DNA of 44,629 nt from Acidobacteriota bacterium (GTDB lineage Bacteria; Acidobacteriota; UBA6911; RPQK01; JACQSY01). Made by a program: the position numbers and the translations under genes. The notes under the pieces are model-generated. The model searched no databases and had not been told where the DNA came from. It worked only from the letters and a program-made list of their open reading frames with translations. The DNA is taken from assembly GCA_016211085.1 (NCBI GenBank), contig JACQSY010000052.1, positions 1 to 44,629 on the forward strand, written 5' to 3'. Positions 8,075-16,637 of this stretch are shown piece after piece. Position 1 is the first letter of the stretch. The number at the start of each line of letters is the position of its first letter.

Positions 8075-8917
8075 TCATTGCGCCTGGGACTTTAATTCGG
8101 GATAGGTTTCCGCCAGCGGGCCAGGAATGGGAACAAAACCTTCCTCCAGCTTGCGACGCAGCTGAATTGCGTTGACCACCGCCTGGCCGCGAAAGTGATT
8201 GTTATAAATCGCGTAAACGTCTTTAGCTTTCTCGGCGATTTTCCTTACCAGGCCTGCCTGTTCCTCAATTTCCTCGTCGCTGTACAGGTAATCGTAGCGT
8301 GCGTCCCTCCCGGCACCTTCGCGAAACCAATTCCGGTAGTTACGACCATGACAACGCAGGTAACCAATGGCGGAGGTCACGTGAGCCTCCGGACGCAAGC
8401 TCTGTCCAATGACCGGCTGATCAATATTGCAGACTCCCACCTGAAAATGATGCAGCAGGTTCCATATTTCAGTCTGGTTCCAGGAGCGGTGACGAAACTC
8501 AACCGCCAGGGGGAATTGTGCGAAAGTTTCAAGGATGTGCACCAGACGTGCGCGCCCCTCATCTGTGTTCTTGAAAGACCAAGGAAACTGAACCAGCAAA
8601 ACCCCCAGTGTGCCGGATTCCTGTAATGGCAAGATGCCCTCCCGGAACGTCGCCACTTCGGCCTCATTCAGCTCTCCCGACAGGTGCGTGAAATTTTGCC
8701 AAAGCTTCAAGGTGAATCGAAAACGCGGGTTGTGCTCGACGCGCTGGATCCATTTTTGCGACGTCTCCGGCGCGGGCGGCCGGTAAAAGGTGTTGTTGAT
8801 CTCTATAGTGTCAAAAAAATGGCTGAGGTATTCGAGAGGATCAAAGCGTGACCTGACGGGATAAACTATTCCTGACCAGTCAGGGTAGGACCATCCGGCA
8901 GGACCAATTCGTATCAT
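8075..8917 (-). CDS. DUF72 (YecE-like) TIM-barrel protein
   Basis: The ATG at 8917 gives 280 residues beginning MIRIGPAGWSYPDWSGIVYP, the usual DUF72 opening. An ATG at 9016 would extend into the upstream gene with unlike sequence. Further family hallmarks are EINNTFYRPP, FTLKLWQNFTH, LLVQFPWSF, AVEFRHRSW and YAIYNNHFRGQAVVNA. The fold is a TIM barrel of unsettled biochemical role; proposed links to nucleic-acid or Fe-S metabolism are not proven. It follows the DUF62 gene on the same strand after 58 bases with no clear ribosome-binding site, so coupling is possible. Confidence 0.9.
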   Translation of the reverse strand: MIRIGPAGWSYPDWSGIVYPVRSRFDPLEYLSHFFDTIEINNTFYRPPAPETSQKWIQRVEHNPRFRFTLKLWQNFTHLSGELNEAEVATFREGILPLQESGTLGVLLVQFPWSFKNTDEGRARLVHILETFAQFPLAVEFRHRSWNQTEIWNLLHHFQVGVCNIDQPVIGQSLRPEAHVTSAIGYLRCHGRNYRNWFREGAGRDARYDYLYSDEEIEEQAGLVRKIAEKAKDVYAIYNNHFRGQAVVNAIQLRRKLEEGFVPIPGPLAETYPELKSQAQ

Positions 8918-8975
8918 GGAGAGGCCCTGAGATGAAAAATAACGCAAAATCCAGTATATTTCAGAGACCGGACAA

Positions 8976-9776
8976 CTAGCTGAACTCCATCTCCACCCGT
9001 GAGCCTCTTTTTGCATTCAGCAGGCGAGCGGCTGATTTCTTGGATGCGGCGATTTCGTAGCGTCCGCTGCTTCCAAAAATGGCGAACAGCTCATCGCCTG
9101 AAGCCTCCGCATAAAAGCGATAAAAGCGCGTGATCGCCTGGCCTTCAATCACCACTCGGGACAAGGATCTGTCCCGTCCAAAGCATTCCTTGATTTCCTG
9201 CAAAGAAGCGTTGGTGATTAAATTGCCGAAGCGGTCGATATGCAGAACGACCCCTTCGCAGCTTCGTTCGTTGATGCGTTTCAAAGGTGGTAGTGCCAGC
9301 CTCGAATAGTCGCGGATCTCGGGTCCAAAGTTTCCCACGTCGATCCCACGGGCCAGCCAGCCAACAACGGGCGCAAAAATATCGCGGCCGTGGAAAGTGG
9401 GCGAGACCGGCCGTCGGAAATAGTGCTCTACCTGTATCGAGATCACCCGGTTTACCTTCTCCTGAGCATAGACCAGGGACAGGACACCGTTGTCGGGAGC
9501 AATGAACCAGTAATCGTCGGTGCACACGATCAGGGCGCGTCGGGCGGACCCCACGTCAGGATCAACCACAATCAAATGGATCGTGCGCTGTGGAAAGCTG
9601 GAGTAGGCGCACGAAAGAGTAAACGCCCCTTCCAGCACGTCGTGCGAGGCTACGTCGTGGGTAATGTCCACGATGCGTGCAGCAGGGCAAACGCGCAAGA
9701 TCACGCCTTTCACCGCTGCCACATAATACTCCCGGGTGCCAAAATCGCTGGTAAGAGTAATCAAAGGATCTTGCAT
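8976..9776 (-). CDS. SAM hydroxide adenosyltransferase (DUF62 family)
   Basis: This 266-residue protein begins ITLTSDFGTREYYVAAVKG, as in the DUF62 family, which hydrolyses S-adenosylmethionine to adenosine and methionine and is related to the fluorinase/chlorinase enzymes. The Asp-Arg-His set expected for water activation is visible: VVDPDVGSARR (Asp and Arg) and FHGRDIFAP (His). FIAPDNGVLS and the C-terminal beta-barrel region (HIDRFGNLITNA) also match. The halogenase-type insertion is not evident, so hydroxide transfer is the likely activity. It is divergent from the small gene at 9847 and upstream of DUF72. Confidence 0.92.
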   Translation of the reverse strand: MQDPLITLTSDFGTREYYVAAVKGVILRVCPAARIVDITHDVASHDVLEGAFTLSCAYSSFPQRTIHLIVVDPDVGSARRALIVCTDDYWFIAPDNGVLSLVYAQEKVNRVISIQVEHYFRRPVSPTFHGRDIFAPVVGWLARGIDVGNFGPEIRDYSRLALPPLKRINERSCEGVVLHIDRFGNLITNASLQEIKECFGRDRSLSRVVIEGQAITRFYRFYAEASGDELFAIFGSSGRYEIAASKKSAARLLNAKRGSRVEMEFS

Positions 9777-9846
9777 TTTCGATAAATTAACACAACGGGC
9801 AGGGGCGCTCGTGATATCTTTCCCTCAGCGGGCGTGGGAGGTCCTG

Positions 9847-10107
9847 ATGACGATAAGAGATCATTACAGGGAAAAGCGCGAACGATATGAGTTCCAAATG
9901 GGAGCCGCCCGAGGAAAGCTCGCCATGGCTCTTGATGTCTTGAATGACGCTATTGCGCTGGTGGGATCGCACGCAATTTACTGCCGCAACAGCGGCAGCC
10001 CCGAGAAACCCAAAATGGATATCCAGATCATCATGGAAGAGCTCCACGAGAGCAAGCACCTGATTGCTGGAGCTCTTCAAGAACTCAACCAGGGTAGGAA
10101 GGGCTGA
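9847..10107 (+). CDS. small protein of unknown function (86 aa)
   Basis: An ATG preceded by GGGAGGT at good spacing gives 86 residues beginning MTIRDHYREKRERYEF. The sequence is hydrophilic and mostly helix-prone: a charged N-terminus, MGAARGKLAMALDVLNDAIALVG, a short Gly/Ser/Pro loop around CRNSGSPEKPK, and a final helix IIMEELHESKHLIAGALQEL. There is one Cys and no signal or membrane helix. I do not recognise a family. The good ribosome-binding site and protein-like composition support a real gene. It is convergent with the aminotransferase gene and probably monocistronic. Confidence 0.65.
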   Translation: MTIRDHYREKRERYEFQMGAARGKLAMALDVLNDAIALVGSHAIYCRNSGSPEKPKMDIQIIMEELHESKHLIAGALQELNQGRKG

Positions 10108-10150
10108 AGCTTCTGATCGCACCTGCACTAGCTCCGGCTCCGCGTCTTTC

Positions 10151-11299
10151 TCAAATCGCAGCTCCTTTCACCAGACGCTCAAGCCCCAACTTGAGTCGCT
10201 CCATTCCTGCTTTGACTTGAATTCGTTCCCGCGCAAACGAAATTCTCAGGAAACGCTCTGATTCCGATCCGAATGCGGCTCCGGGTATGACGGCTACTCC
10301 ATCCTTTAAGAGCTCCAGGCACACCTCCAGGCTACCCAGCTTCAAATCCTCAACCGATAACATCAGATAAAAAGCACCCCTGGGTCGCACAAAGGGCCGG
10401 CGAAGATGCTGTTCAATCCACGTGCAAAGCCATTTGCAGATCTCATTAAGGGTGGCGCGCTGATCACTTATAAAAGCCTTTCCCTGTGGAGTAAAACATT
10501 GCAGGGCTGCTTTTTGGCTGAGTGTGGAGGCGCACGAAGAGGTGTACTGATGCATCACTGTCATTTTGTCGATGATTTCGCGCGGGCCGCAGGCCCATCC
10601 CAGCCTCCATCCGGTCATGTTGGCCATCTTGGAAACCCCTGAAAGAATGACCGCTGAACTGCTGACTGCTGAAATGCTGGCCGGAGCTTCGCGAGTGAAG
10701 TAGATTTCCCGATAAATTTCATCACTGATAATCGTCAAGCCGTTTTGCTCCGAAATTCGTGCGATGTCTTCCAACTGGCCCAGAGTCAGAATCTGCCCGG
10801 TGGGGTTGGAAGGAGAATTGAGCACAATGGCGCGGGTCCGGGGCGTGATAGCTTTCTTGATGGAGTCCGGGTCCAGTTGGAAGTCGTTTTCTCTTCTCAG
10901 CAGGTAAGGCACAGGGAACGCGCCGGCCAGTATTGCCAGAGTAGAGAAGGCTGCAAATCCGGGATTGGGAATCAGGATCTCATCGCCTGGGTTGAGCAGA
11001 GTGAAATAAAGATCGAACAGAGCTTCCTGGCTGCCGTTGGTCACACAGATGCCAGAGTCGGGAAGCCCATGGTAGCTGCGGACGTGATCGCAAAGTTCAG
11101 GAAACCCCTGGGTAGGGGAGTAGCCGATTTTCTCCTCATGGAGAATACGCCGTGCTTCTTCGCGCACAGGCACGGGAGCAAAAAAATCCGGTTCTCCAAT
11201 CCCCAAATTAATGCACCCTCCGGCGCGCAGCATGACCTGCCGGATCATCGAAATCTGAACATTCTGAAGGCGCTCAGCAAAGTTACGGGGTGTCACCAT
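10151..11299 (-). CDS. class I/II PLP aminotransferase, probable N-succinyl-DAP aminotransferase
   Basis: This 382-residue fold-type I aminotransferase shows NLGIGEPDF, VTNGSQEAL (89-93 binds PLP phosphate), SNPTG (N165), SDEIY (D193), the PLP lysine K224 in SGVSKMANMTGWRLGW, and the carboxylate Arg near the end in FLRISFA. It is the last gene of the asd-lysC-dapB-dapA-dapD run, 33 bases after dapD. That position makes the succinyl-diaminopimelate aminotransferase (DapC) step the most likely role, since DapD makes its keto substrate precursor. The sequence alone fits many aspartate/alanine-type aminotransferases, so the substrate is inferred from context. Confidence 0.85.
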   Translation of the reverse strand: MVTPRNFAERLQNVQISMIRQVMLRAGGCINLGIGEPDFFAPVPVREEARRILHEEKIGYSPTQGFPELCDHVRSYHGLPDSGICVTNGSQEALFDLYFTLLNPGDEILIPNPGFAAFSTLAILAGAFPVPYLLRRENDFQLDPDSIKKAITPRTRAIVLNSPSNPTGQILTLGQLEDIARISEQNGLTIISDEIYREIYFTREAPASISAVSSSAVILSGVSKMANMTGWRLGWACGPREIIDKMTVMHQYTSSCASTLSQKAALQCFTPQGKAFISDQRATLNEICKWLCTWIEQHLRRPFVRPRGAFYLMLSVEDLKLGSLEVCLELLKDGVAVIPGAAFGSESERFLRISFARERIQVKAGMERLKLGLERLVKGAAI

Positions 11300-11332
11300 G
11301 CAGGTGGGCCATATCCGGCGGCGGAGCAGACA

Positions 11333-12148
11333 CTAACGAAGCCAGCTTTCCAACTGGACGGATTTTTCTGTTTTCCAGTCCCGATACTTGATGATGATGG
11401 GTGAGTAAATCGAAAGTCCTCTTTCTCTTCCATAGGGGTTCTGAACGGCGCGCGTGCCTGTCACCACCACCGCACCTTCCGGGATTTCCAGCGGGGTGTC
11501 AGCGCTTCCTCGATATTCCGACTCACGGACCAGGTCGTAAACGGCTGTGCCGCGGGTGAGGATGACTCCGGCGGCAAGCACCGCCCCGCGCCGCACAATG
11601 GTTCCCTCGTACACGCCGCAGTTTCCGCCCACCAGAACCTCATCTTCGATAATCACCGGAAGCGCGCCTATGGGTTCCAACACTCCTCCAATCTGAGCGG
11701 CGGCACTTAAATGAACGCGTTTGCCGACTTGGGCACAAGAGCCTACCAGCGCATGAGAGTCGACCATGGTTCCCTCATCGACAAAAGCGCCGACGTTAAT
11801 GTACATGGGAGGCATGCACGTCACCCCCGGTGCCACGTAGGCGCCACGGCGTATGGCGGAGCCTCCGGGTACCAGACGCACCGCGGATTCCAGCTGGAGT
11901 TTTTTTAAAGGGTATGTGTCTTTGTCGAAAAAGGAGAGACCGTTAAAGGGTTGCTCCTTCAAGGTCCCCATACGAAAACCCACCAGAATGCCCATTTTGA
12001 CCCACGCGTTCACCCTCCACTGGTTGGCGGATGGCTCCGCCGCACGTACTTGGCCCGAGTCCAATAGATCCAGGAAACGGTTAAAAATCTCACGGTCCCT
12101 GGCATCGAAATGTTTCTTGCGGTAAAGCTGCTCTATTTCTCTAAACAC
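11333..12148 (-). CDS. dapD: 2,3,4,5-tetrahydropyridine-2,6-dicarboxylate N-succinyltransferase
   Basis: This 271-residue DapD transfers succinyl from succinyl-CoA to tetrahydrodipicolinate in the lysine/diaminopimelate pathway. Residues about 1-95 form the N-terminal helical domain. The rest is a left-handed beta helix of hexapeptide repeats ([62 protein letters not shown]). The length matches the family. Its ATG lies inside the last codons of dapA (8-base overlap), so it is translationally coupled. Its presence commits this organism to the succinylase branch rather than the DAP-aminotransferase or dehydrogenase variants. Confidence 0.95.
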   Translation of the reverse strand: MFREIEQLYRKKHFDARDREIFNRFLDLLDSGQVRAAEPSANQWRVNAWVKMGILVGFRMGTLKEQPFNGLSFFDKDTYPLKKLQLESAVRLVPGGSAIRRGAYVAPGVTCMPPMYINVGAFVDEGTMVDSHALVGSCAQVGKRVHLSAAAQIGGVLEPIGALPVIIEDEVLVGGNCGVYEGTIVRRGAVLAAGVILTRGTAVYDLVRESEYRGSADTPLEIPEGAVVVTGTRAVQNPYGRERGLSIYSPIIIKYRDWKTEKSVQLESWLR

Positions 12149-13049
12149 GCGTCGTCAGAAGATTCAGCCGTTCCAACTCCTGGTCCATTCTTTTCTTGCT
12201 GGCGTCTGCAAGAGGGCAAAGCGGCAATCGGTAGCTTTCTTCGATCTTACCCATTCGGAATAAAGCGTACTTGACAGGTATGGGATTGGATTCGATGAAG
12301 TTCAAGTTCATCAGCGGCAGGAACCGGTAGTGGACTTCACGGGCTTTGTCGAAATCACCCGCGAGTGCCAGCTCCATCAGTTCGGACATCTCGGAAGGAA
12401 TAATATTACTGGCGACGGAAATCACGCCTTCACCGCCCAGGGCCACGACAGAGAGTGCAAAACTGTCATCACCGGAAAGCACCCGGAATCGCGCGGGCCG
12501 CCCTCGAAGTACGTTCATGATCTGGCCCAGGTCTCCGCTGGCTTCCTTGACACCGGCAATATTCTCGACCTGCTCCGCCAGCCGGAACAGAGTGTCGGGC
12601 AGAATGTTGGAGCTGGTGCGGCCCGGCACGTTATATAAGATCAAGGGGATCTTTACCGACCGTGCGATTTCACGAAAGTGGAGAAATAAACCCTCTTGCG
12701 TTGGCTTGTTGTAATAGGGGGCCACGGTCAGAATGGCATCAGCACCCGCATCTTCCGCGATGCGCGCCAGATGTTTTGCGTGTTCGGTATTGTTGCTTCC
12801 TGCGCCGGCGAGGATGGGAACCCGTCCGTTTACGGAACGGACGCAAGTACTGATCACATCCCGATACTCACGTTCTGAAAGCGTGGCGCTTTCGCCGGTG
12901 GTTCCACAGGGAACCAAGAAGTGAATTCCGGATGCGATCTGCCATTGTATGAGGTCCCTAAAGCTTTCCAGATCCACCTCACCGTCACTGCGCAAAGGGG
13001 TTACCAGCGCCGTCCCACAACCTCTTATCTCAGGAGCTCGAGTTGCCAA
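12141..13049 (-). CDS. dapA: 4-hydroxy-tetrahydrodipicolinate synthase
   Basis: This 302-residue TIM-barrel enzyme condenses pyruvate with aspartate semialdehyde. I place the start at a TTG (13047-13049, minus strand) because GAGGAGG lies six bases upstream and the product then opens [18 protein letters not shown], as expected. A start at 13133 would add 28 unlike residues. Catalytic features: [14 protein letters not shown] with Tyr139, and the Schiff-base Lys168 in GVKEASGD. It overlaps the 3' end of dapB by 20 bases and dapD by eight, so the three are coupled. Confidence 0.95.
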   Translation of the reverse strand: MATRAPEIRGCGTALVTPLRSDGEVDLESFRDLIQWQIASGIHFLVPCGTTGESATLSEREYRDVISTCVRSVNGRVPILAGAGSNNTEHAKHLARIAEDAGADAILTVAPYYNKPTQEGLFLHFREIARSVKIPLILYNVPGRTSSNILPDTLFRLAEQVENIAGVKEASGDLGQIMNVLRGRPARFRVLSGDDSFALSVVALGGEGVISVASNIIPSEMSELMELALAGDFDKAREVHYRFLPLMNLNFIESNPIPVKYALFRMGKIEESYRLPLCPLADASKKRMDQELERLNLLTTRV

Positions 13050-13728
13050 AAATAACCTCCTCGAAAGTAAAAAAGCCTTTTTTCCCTGTGATCCAACCAG
13101 CAGCCACCAGGGCGCCGTGCGCAAAGCCGTCACGATTTCGAGCCGTGTGCTCGAGCTTCACAGTGTCAACCGCTGAGTCAAAGCCGACTACATGCGTGCC
13201 CGGGAAGAAACCGGCCCGCAAGCTCGCGACCGGTATAGCGGTATGGTACGACTCCTTCAGCTTGTTCAGCAAGGTGAGAGCCGTACCCGAGGGAGCGTCG
13301 ACTTTTTGTCCATGATGGGACTCCAGCACGAACGGGCTGAAATCGGGAAATCGCGAAAAAAACCTGCCGGCTTCGCGAACCAGGTGAAAAAGAATCTGAA
13401 CCCCCAGACTGAAATTGCTCGAATAGACACAAGCGCCCTGATAGCGCTCAACGCTTCTTCGCACTTCATCGAGCTTGTCGTACCAACCGGTAGTGCCGAC
13501 GATGATAGGCAAGGAAGCCTTGGCGGCGTTTTCAACATTTTGCGGCACCACGGCAGCTACCGAGAAATCGATCAGCACGTCGGTCTTTTGCACCCATTCT
13601 CCGGAGTAGCCCTCTGCCCCGGGATTTTCCCCGAGGTCGAGAGTGCAAACGATTTCATGCCCCTGCTCGCGAGCGATGCGCTCAACGGTTCTTCCCATCT
13701 TTCCATATCCGATCAGCGTGATTTTCAT
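13030..13728 (-). CDS. dapB: 4-hydroxy-tetrahydrodipicolinate reductase
   Basis: This 232-residue enzyme reduces the DapA product with NAD(P)H. The N-terminal Rossmann motif is GYGKMGRTV (8-16), followed by DVLIDFSVA and VGTTGW. The family signature ESHHGQKVDAPSGTA spans 136-150 and contains the catalytic His and Lys. It is slightly shorter than the 240-270 usual for the family, with short loops in the N-terminal half. The first codon overlaps the stop of one of two small frames filling the gap after lysC (TGATG), and the 3' end overlaps dapA. Confidence 0.95.
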   Translation of the reverse strand: MKITLIGYGKMGRTVERIAREQGHEIVCTLDLGENPGAEGYSGEWVQKTDVLIDFSVAAVVPQNVENAAKASLPIIVGTTGWYDKLDEVRRSVERYQGACVYSSNFSLGVQILFHLVREAGRFFSRFPDFSPFVLESHHGQKVDAPSGTALTLLNKLKESYHTAIPVASLRAGFFPGTHVVGFDSAVDTVKLEHTARNRDGFAHGALVAAGWITGKKGFFTFEEVIFGNSSS

Positions 13729-13749
13729 CAGGAATTGGTGACGATTTTC

Positions 13750-13890
13750 TTACCGTCGAGGAAAAGATTGCATGTGTTCCACCAGGAAACCGGTGCCGGT
13801 GCCCTCGTGGCTTATATCGTGTGCCTTGGCCCGCCCGTTCGAGGAGGGAAAGCGAATGATATTTGCGGGTGTATAAAAGAAACCAGCCAT
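13750..13890 (-). CDS. possible small ORF between lysC and dapB (46 aa), doubtful
   Basis: An ATG four bases after the lysC stop opens a 46-codon frame (MAGFFYTPANIIRFP ... FLVEHMQSFPRR). A second frame, shifted by one base, is also open across the whole 166-bp gap, has no start codon, and ends in TGA overlapping the dapB ATG, with a protein-like tail (FLDGKKIVTNS). Either the first frame is a small coupled gene, or a single indel near the run of four T bases at about 13763-13766 has split one small gene, or the gap is not coding. I recognise no family. Confidence 0.3.
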   Translation of the reverse strand: MAGFFYTPANIIRFPSSNGRAKAHDISHEGTGTGFLVEHMQSFPRR

Positions 13891-13894
13891 TGGT

Positions 13895-15280
13895 TTACCG
13901 CGGGCACGGCTCGAAAATTTCCGGATCCGGATGTGCGAAAAATTCGTGATGCAGCTTTCGAATCGCCTCGTCCATTCTGTCTTCTTTCACCAGGAATGTC
14001 ACGTTGATTCGCGACGCGCCCTGCGAAATCATCTCGACGTTTATGGAACGAATGGCACGAAACACTCGCGACGCGACACCCGGGCGGTGTTTGATGTTAT
14101 CGCCGACCACGCAAATGATAGCCATGCCCGGATCTACGGCCACTTCTCCAAACTCGCCTAGGCTGCTCACAATCGCCTCCAGGTGGTCGGTAGTATCAAT
14201 GGTGAGGGAAACGTTCACTTCGGAGGTGGAAACAACATCGACAATAGTGCGGTGGCGCTCAAAAACTTCAAAAAGACGACGTAGAAAACCATGTGCCAAC
14301 AGCATTCGTGTTGAATGGACATTGATGATGGTGATGCCCTTCTTTCCCGCGATGGATTTGACAGGACTCTTGGAGGGTATCCGTTGTGAGGAGACCAGGG
14401 TGCCGGGCTGATCGATTTGAATGGAGCTGCAGACGTGCACGGGAATATTGAGACCGATCGCCGGCAGCAACGTACTGGGGTGAAGGACGGTGGCCCCAAA
14501 ATAAGCAAGCTCAGAGGCCTCGTCGAAAGAGATCACCTTGATTTTGCAGGCCTCGGGCACAATACGCGGGTCCGCAGTGAGGATACCCGGTACGTCGGTC
14601 CAAATCTGAATTTCCTCAGCTCCAATGGCGGCCCCCAACAGGGAGGCCGTGTAGTCTGAACCGCCGCGGCCAATGGTGGTGGTGACGCCTTCAAGATTAG
14701 ATCCGATAAATCCCTGAACTATCGCCACCTGGTTTTTTTCGAGAATAGGGAGGACTGCTTCTCGCATTCTCGGATAGGAAAGTTCCAGCAGCACAGCCGC
14801 CTGGGCAAAATTGGAGTCGGTACGGACCAGCTCGCGAGAATCCAGGAGCTGAACTTGAAAGCCGCGCTGGCGCATGGCCTGCGAAAAAATCCAGGTGCTC
14901 ATGCGCTCGCCGAAAGACACCACAGCATCGCTGCTGCGAGCAGTGCATTCCCGAAGCAGGTGCAGTCCTCTTACAATCTGCAGGATCTCATCAAAATAAC
15001 TCTTCAGCTTGTCCTGCGTTTGCTCCAGTAGTTGTCCCTGCACCAACCGTACAGCCACTTCCCTATGGTAATTTTCCAGGCTGGAGAGGAGCTGTTGAGC
15101 GGTGTCCATTTGGCCCGCTGCCGCCTTGGCTGCAATCTCAAGAAGACGATTGGTGGTCTTGCCCATTGCGGAGAGCACAACAGCAGGGCGGCGCTCCCGA
15201 TGGCGTGAAATAGCTTCAATGGCCCGGCTGATGGCGGCTTCGTCTTGCACCGAGGTGCCGCCAAACTTCATGACGATCAT
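13895..15280 (-). CDS. lysC: aspartate kinase, monofunctional
   Basis: This 461-residue enzyme phosphorylates aspartate in the first committed step to lysine, threonine and methionine. It shows KFGGTS near residue 5, VSFGERMST, GRGGSDYTASLLGAAI and WTDVPGILTADPR. Two C-terminal ACT domains (from about 310, INVHSTRML... and later AIICVVGDNI) suggest feedback inhibition by lysine and/or threonine. No homoserine dehydrogenase domain is fused. It starts 15 bases after the asd stop; a second Met at residue 4 is an alternative start and neither has a strong ribosome-binding site. Confidence 0.95.
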   Translation of the reverse strand: MIVMKFGGTSVQDEAAISRAIEAISRHRERRPAVVLSAMGKTTNRLLEIAAKAAAGQMDTAQQLLSSLENYHREVAVRLVQGQLLEQTQDKLKSYFDEILQIVRGLHLLRECTARSSDAVVSFGERMSTWIFSQAMRQRGFQVQLLDSRELVRTDSNFAQAAVLLELSYPRMREAVLPILEKNQVAIVQGFIGSNLEGVTTTIGRGGSDYTASLLGAAIGAEEIQIWTDVPGILTADPRIVPEACKIKVISFDEASELAYFGATVLHPSTLLPAIGLNIPVHVCSSIQIDQPGTLVSSQRIPSKSPVKSIAGKKGITIINVHSTRMLLAHGFLRRLFEVFERHRTIVDVVSTSEVNVSLTIDTTDHLEAIVSSLGEFGEVAVDPGMAIICVVGDNIKHRPGVASRVFRAIRSINVEMISQGASRINVTFLVKEDRMDEAIRKLHHEFFAHPDPEIFEPCPR

Positions 15281-15295
15281 AGGACGTCGGGAAGG

Positions 15296-16360
15296 CTAGT
15301 CCAGTACCCCGCGCTTGACAGCCAACTCCGCATTCAAAACCGAGGCCCCTGCAGCCCCTCGCACCGTGTTATGTCCGAGCACAACGTATTTGATATGCAG
15401 CAACGAACACGCTCGAACACGACCTACCATAGAACTCATCCCATTGTATTTCCAGACGTCAATCCGCGGCTGGGGCCGGTCCCGCTCAGAAAATACGATG
15501 ACCGGTTTCAACGGCGCCGAGGGTAGCTGCAGTTCCTGAGGGACTCCTTTGAACTCCCTCCAGCATTCAATGACCTCTTCTATAGCCGGCCGCTGCTTGA
15601 AACGGAGCGAGACACACTCGAGATGCCCCTCTTCGACTGGCACCCTGTTGGCATGAGCACTGACCACGAAAGGGGCCAAGGTAAGGGAGTCACCCTCAAG
15701 AGTGCCCAGGATCTTCTGAGTTTCACATTCGATTTTCTCTTCTTCGCCGGAAATAAAAGGTATGACATTGCCCAGAATGTCCAGTGAGGCGACTCCAGGA
15801 TAACCGGCCCCTGAAATGGCTTGGAAGGTGGTGACCTGAACTGCTTCGATTCCAAAGCGCCGGTGAAGAGGAGCCAGCGAAAGCACCAGTACCGTGGCGG
15901 AACAGTTGGGATTGGTGACGATTGCACCCGTCCAGCGCCGTTTTCTTTGCTGATGGCGAACCAGCTCGAGGTGATCGGGATTGATCTCGGTGACCATCAG
16001 CGGCACGTCAGCCTCCATGCGGTAATTGCGGGCATTGGAAAAGACCCAATAGCCCTTTTCAGCAAAGGCCTTCTCCACCTCAGTCGCGACAGAAGCGTCC
16101 AACCCGGAAAAGACAATTCGGCATTTCAGGTTGGGTTCACACGGCTTGATCACCATTCCCCGCGCCTTTTCCGGAATAGCAGCGCCCTGTTTCCAGTTCA
16201 CCACGTCTTCGTAACGATTGCCGCTGCTTCTCTCTGAAGCCGCCAGTTCGGTCAGTTCGAACCAGGGGTGTTCGGCGAGCAGTAAAATGAATTTTTGCCC
16301 CACCATTCCGGTAGCGCCCAGCACACCAACCGGTATCTTTTCAAACTTATTCTTGCTCAC
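15296..16360 (-). CDS. asd: aspartate-semialdehyde dehydrogenase, archaeal/fungal-type
   Basis: A GTG at 16360 with AAGGA upstream gives 354 residues beginning [22 protein letters not shown]; starts further up add unlike sequence. The enzyme reduces aspartyl phosphate to the semialdehyde with [16 protein letters not shown] is the nucleotide-binding loop, NPNCSATV holds the catalytic Cys, and [16 protein letters not shown] holds the catalytic His. The [10 protein letters not shown] opening and overall length match the archaeal/fungal class rather than the E. coli type. It is first in the lysine operon and is divergent from the antiporter gene. Confidence 0.93.
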   Translation of the reverse strand: MSKNKFEKIPVGVLGATGMVGQKFILLLAEHPWFELTELAASERSSGNRYEDVVNWKQGAAIPEKARGMVIKPCEPNLKCRIVFSGLDASVATEVEKAFAEKGYWVFSNARNYRMEADVPLMVTEINPDHLELVRHQQRKRRWTGAIVTNPNCSATVLVLSLAPLHRRFGIEAVQVTTFQAISGAGYPGVASLDILGNVIPFISGEEEKIECETQKILGTLEGDSLTLAPFVVSAHANRVPVEEGHLECVSLRFKQRPAIEEVIECWREFKGVPQELQLPSAPLKPVIVFSERDRPQPRIDVWKYNGMSSMVGRVRACSLLHIKYVVLGHNTVRGAAGASVLNAELAVKRGVLD

Positions 16361-16637
16361 TTCTTGTTCCTTACTTCCAAGCCCTGCCCTGCAGGCAGAC
16401 CCACTATGATCACTTTGGCACTTTTGGCTGTCAAGAGCACTGGCAGGCATCGGAGCCCTTCCCCAGCCGGACCAGAGGCGCGAGTGCCAACGAGCGCTCC
16501 TGCTGCCATGACCACGAAGCGCTTACTCCGCTGGCGCTGCGTGCGCGCCTCTGATTACGAAGCGGCGCTCCGGTCAAGGAACAGCAGCGTGAAAAGCGAA
16601 CTTTGGTATCCACTCGCCTTCGAGGGATAATTCTCGC
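16361..16637. repeat. divergent intergenic region with dispersed two-module repeat (copy A)
   Basis: This 277-bp region must hold the promoters of asd (-) and the antiporter (+). It contains module X (16475-16498, core GGCGCGAGTGCCAACGAGCG) and module Y (16518-16548, AGCGCTTACTCCG then CTGGCGCTGCGTGCG). Near-identical modules occur inverted at 36001-36194, and X again at 40606-40626, always between genes. X matches 22 of 24 bases in the second site and about 20 of 22 in the third. I see no riboswitch fold. Confidence 0.6.

Noticed and set aside
16361..16637. Lysine riboswitch ahead of asd
   Set aside because: No lysine-aptamer consensus helices or loops recognisable; the region is dominated by the dispersed repeat.
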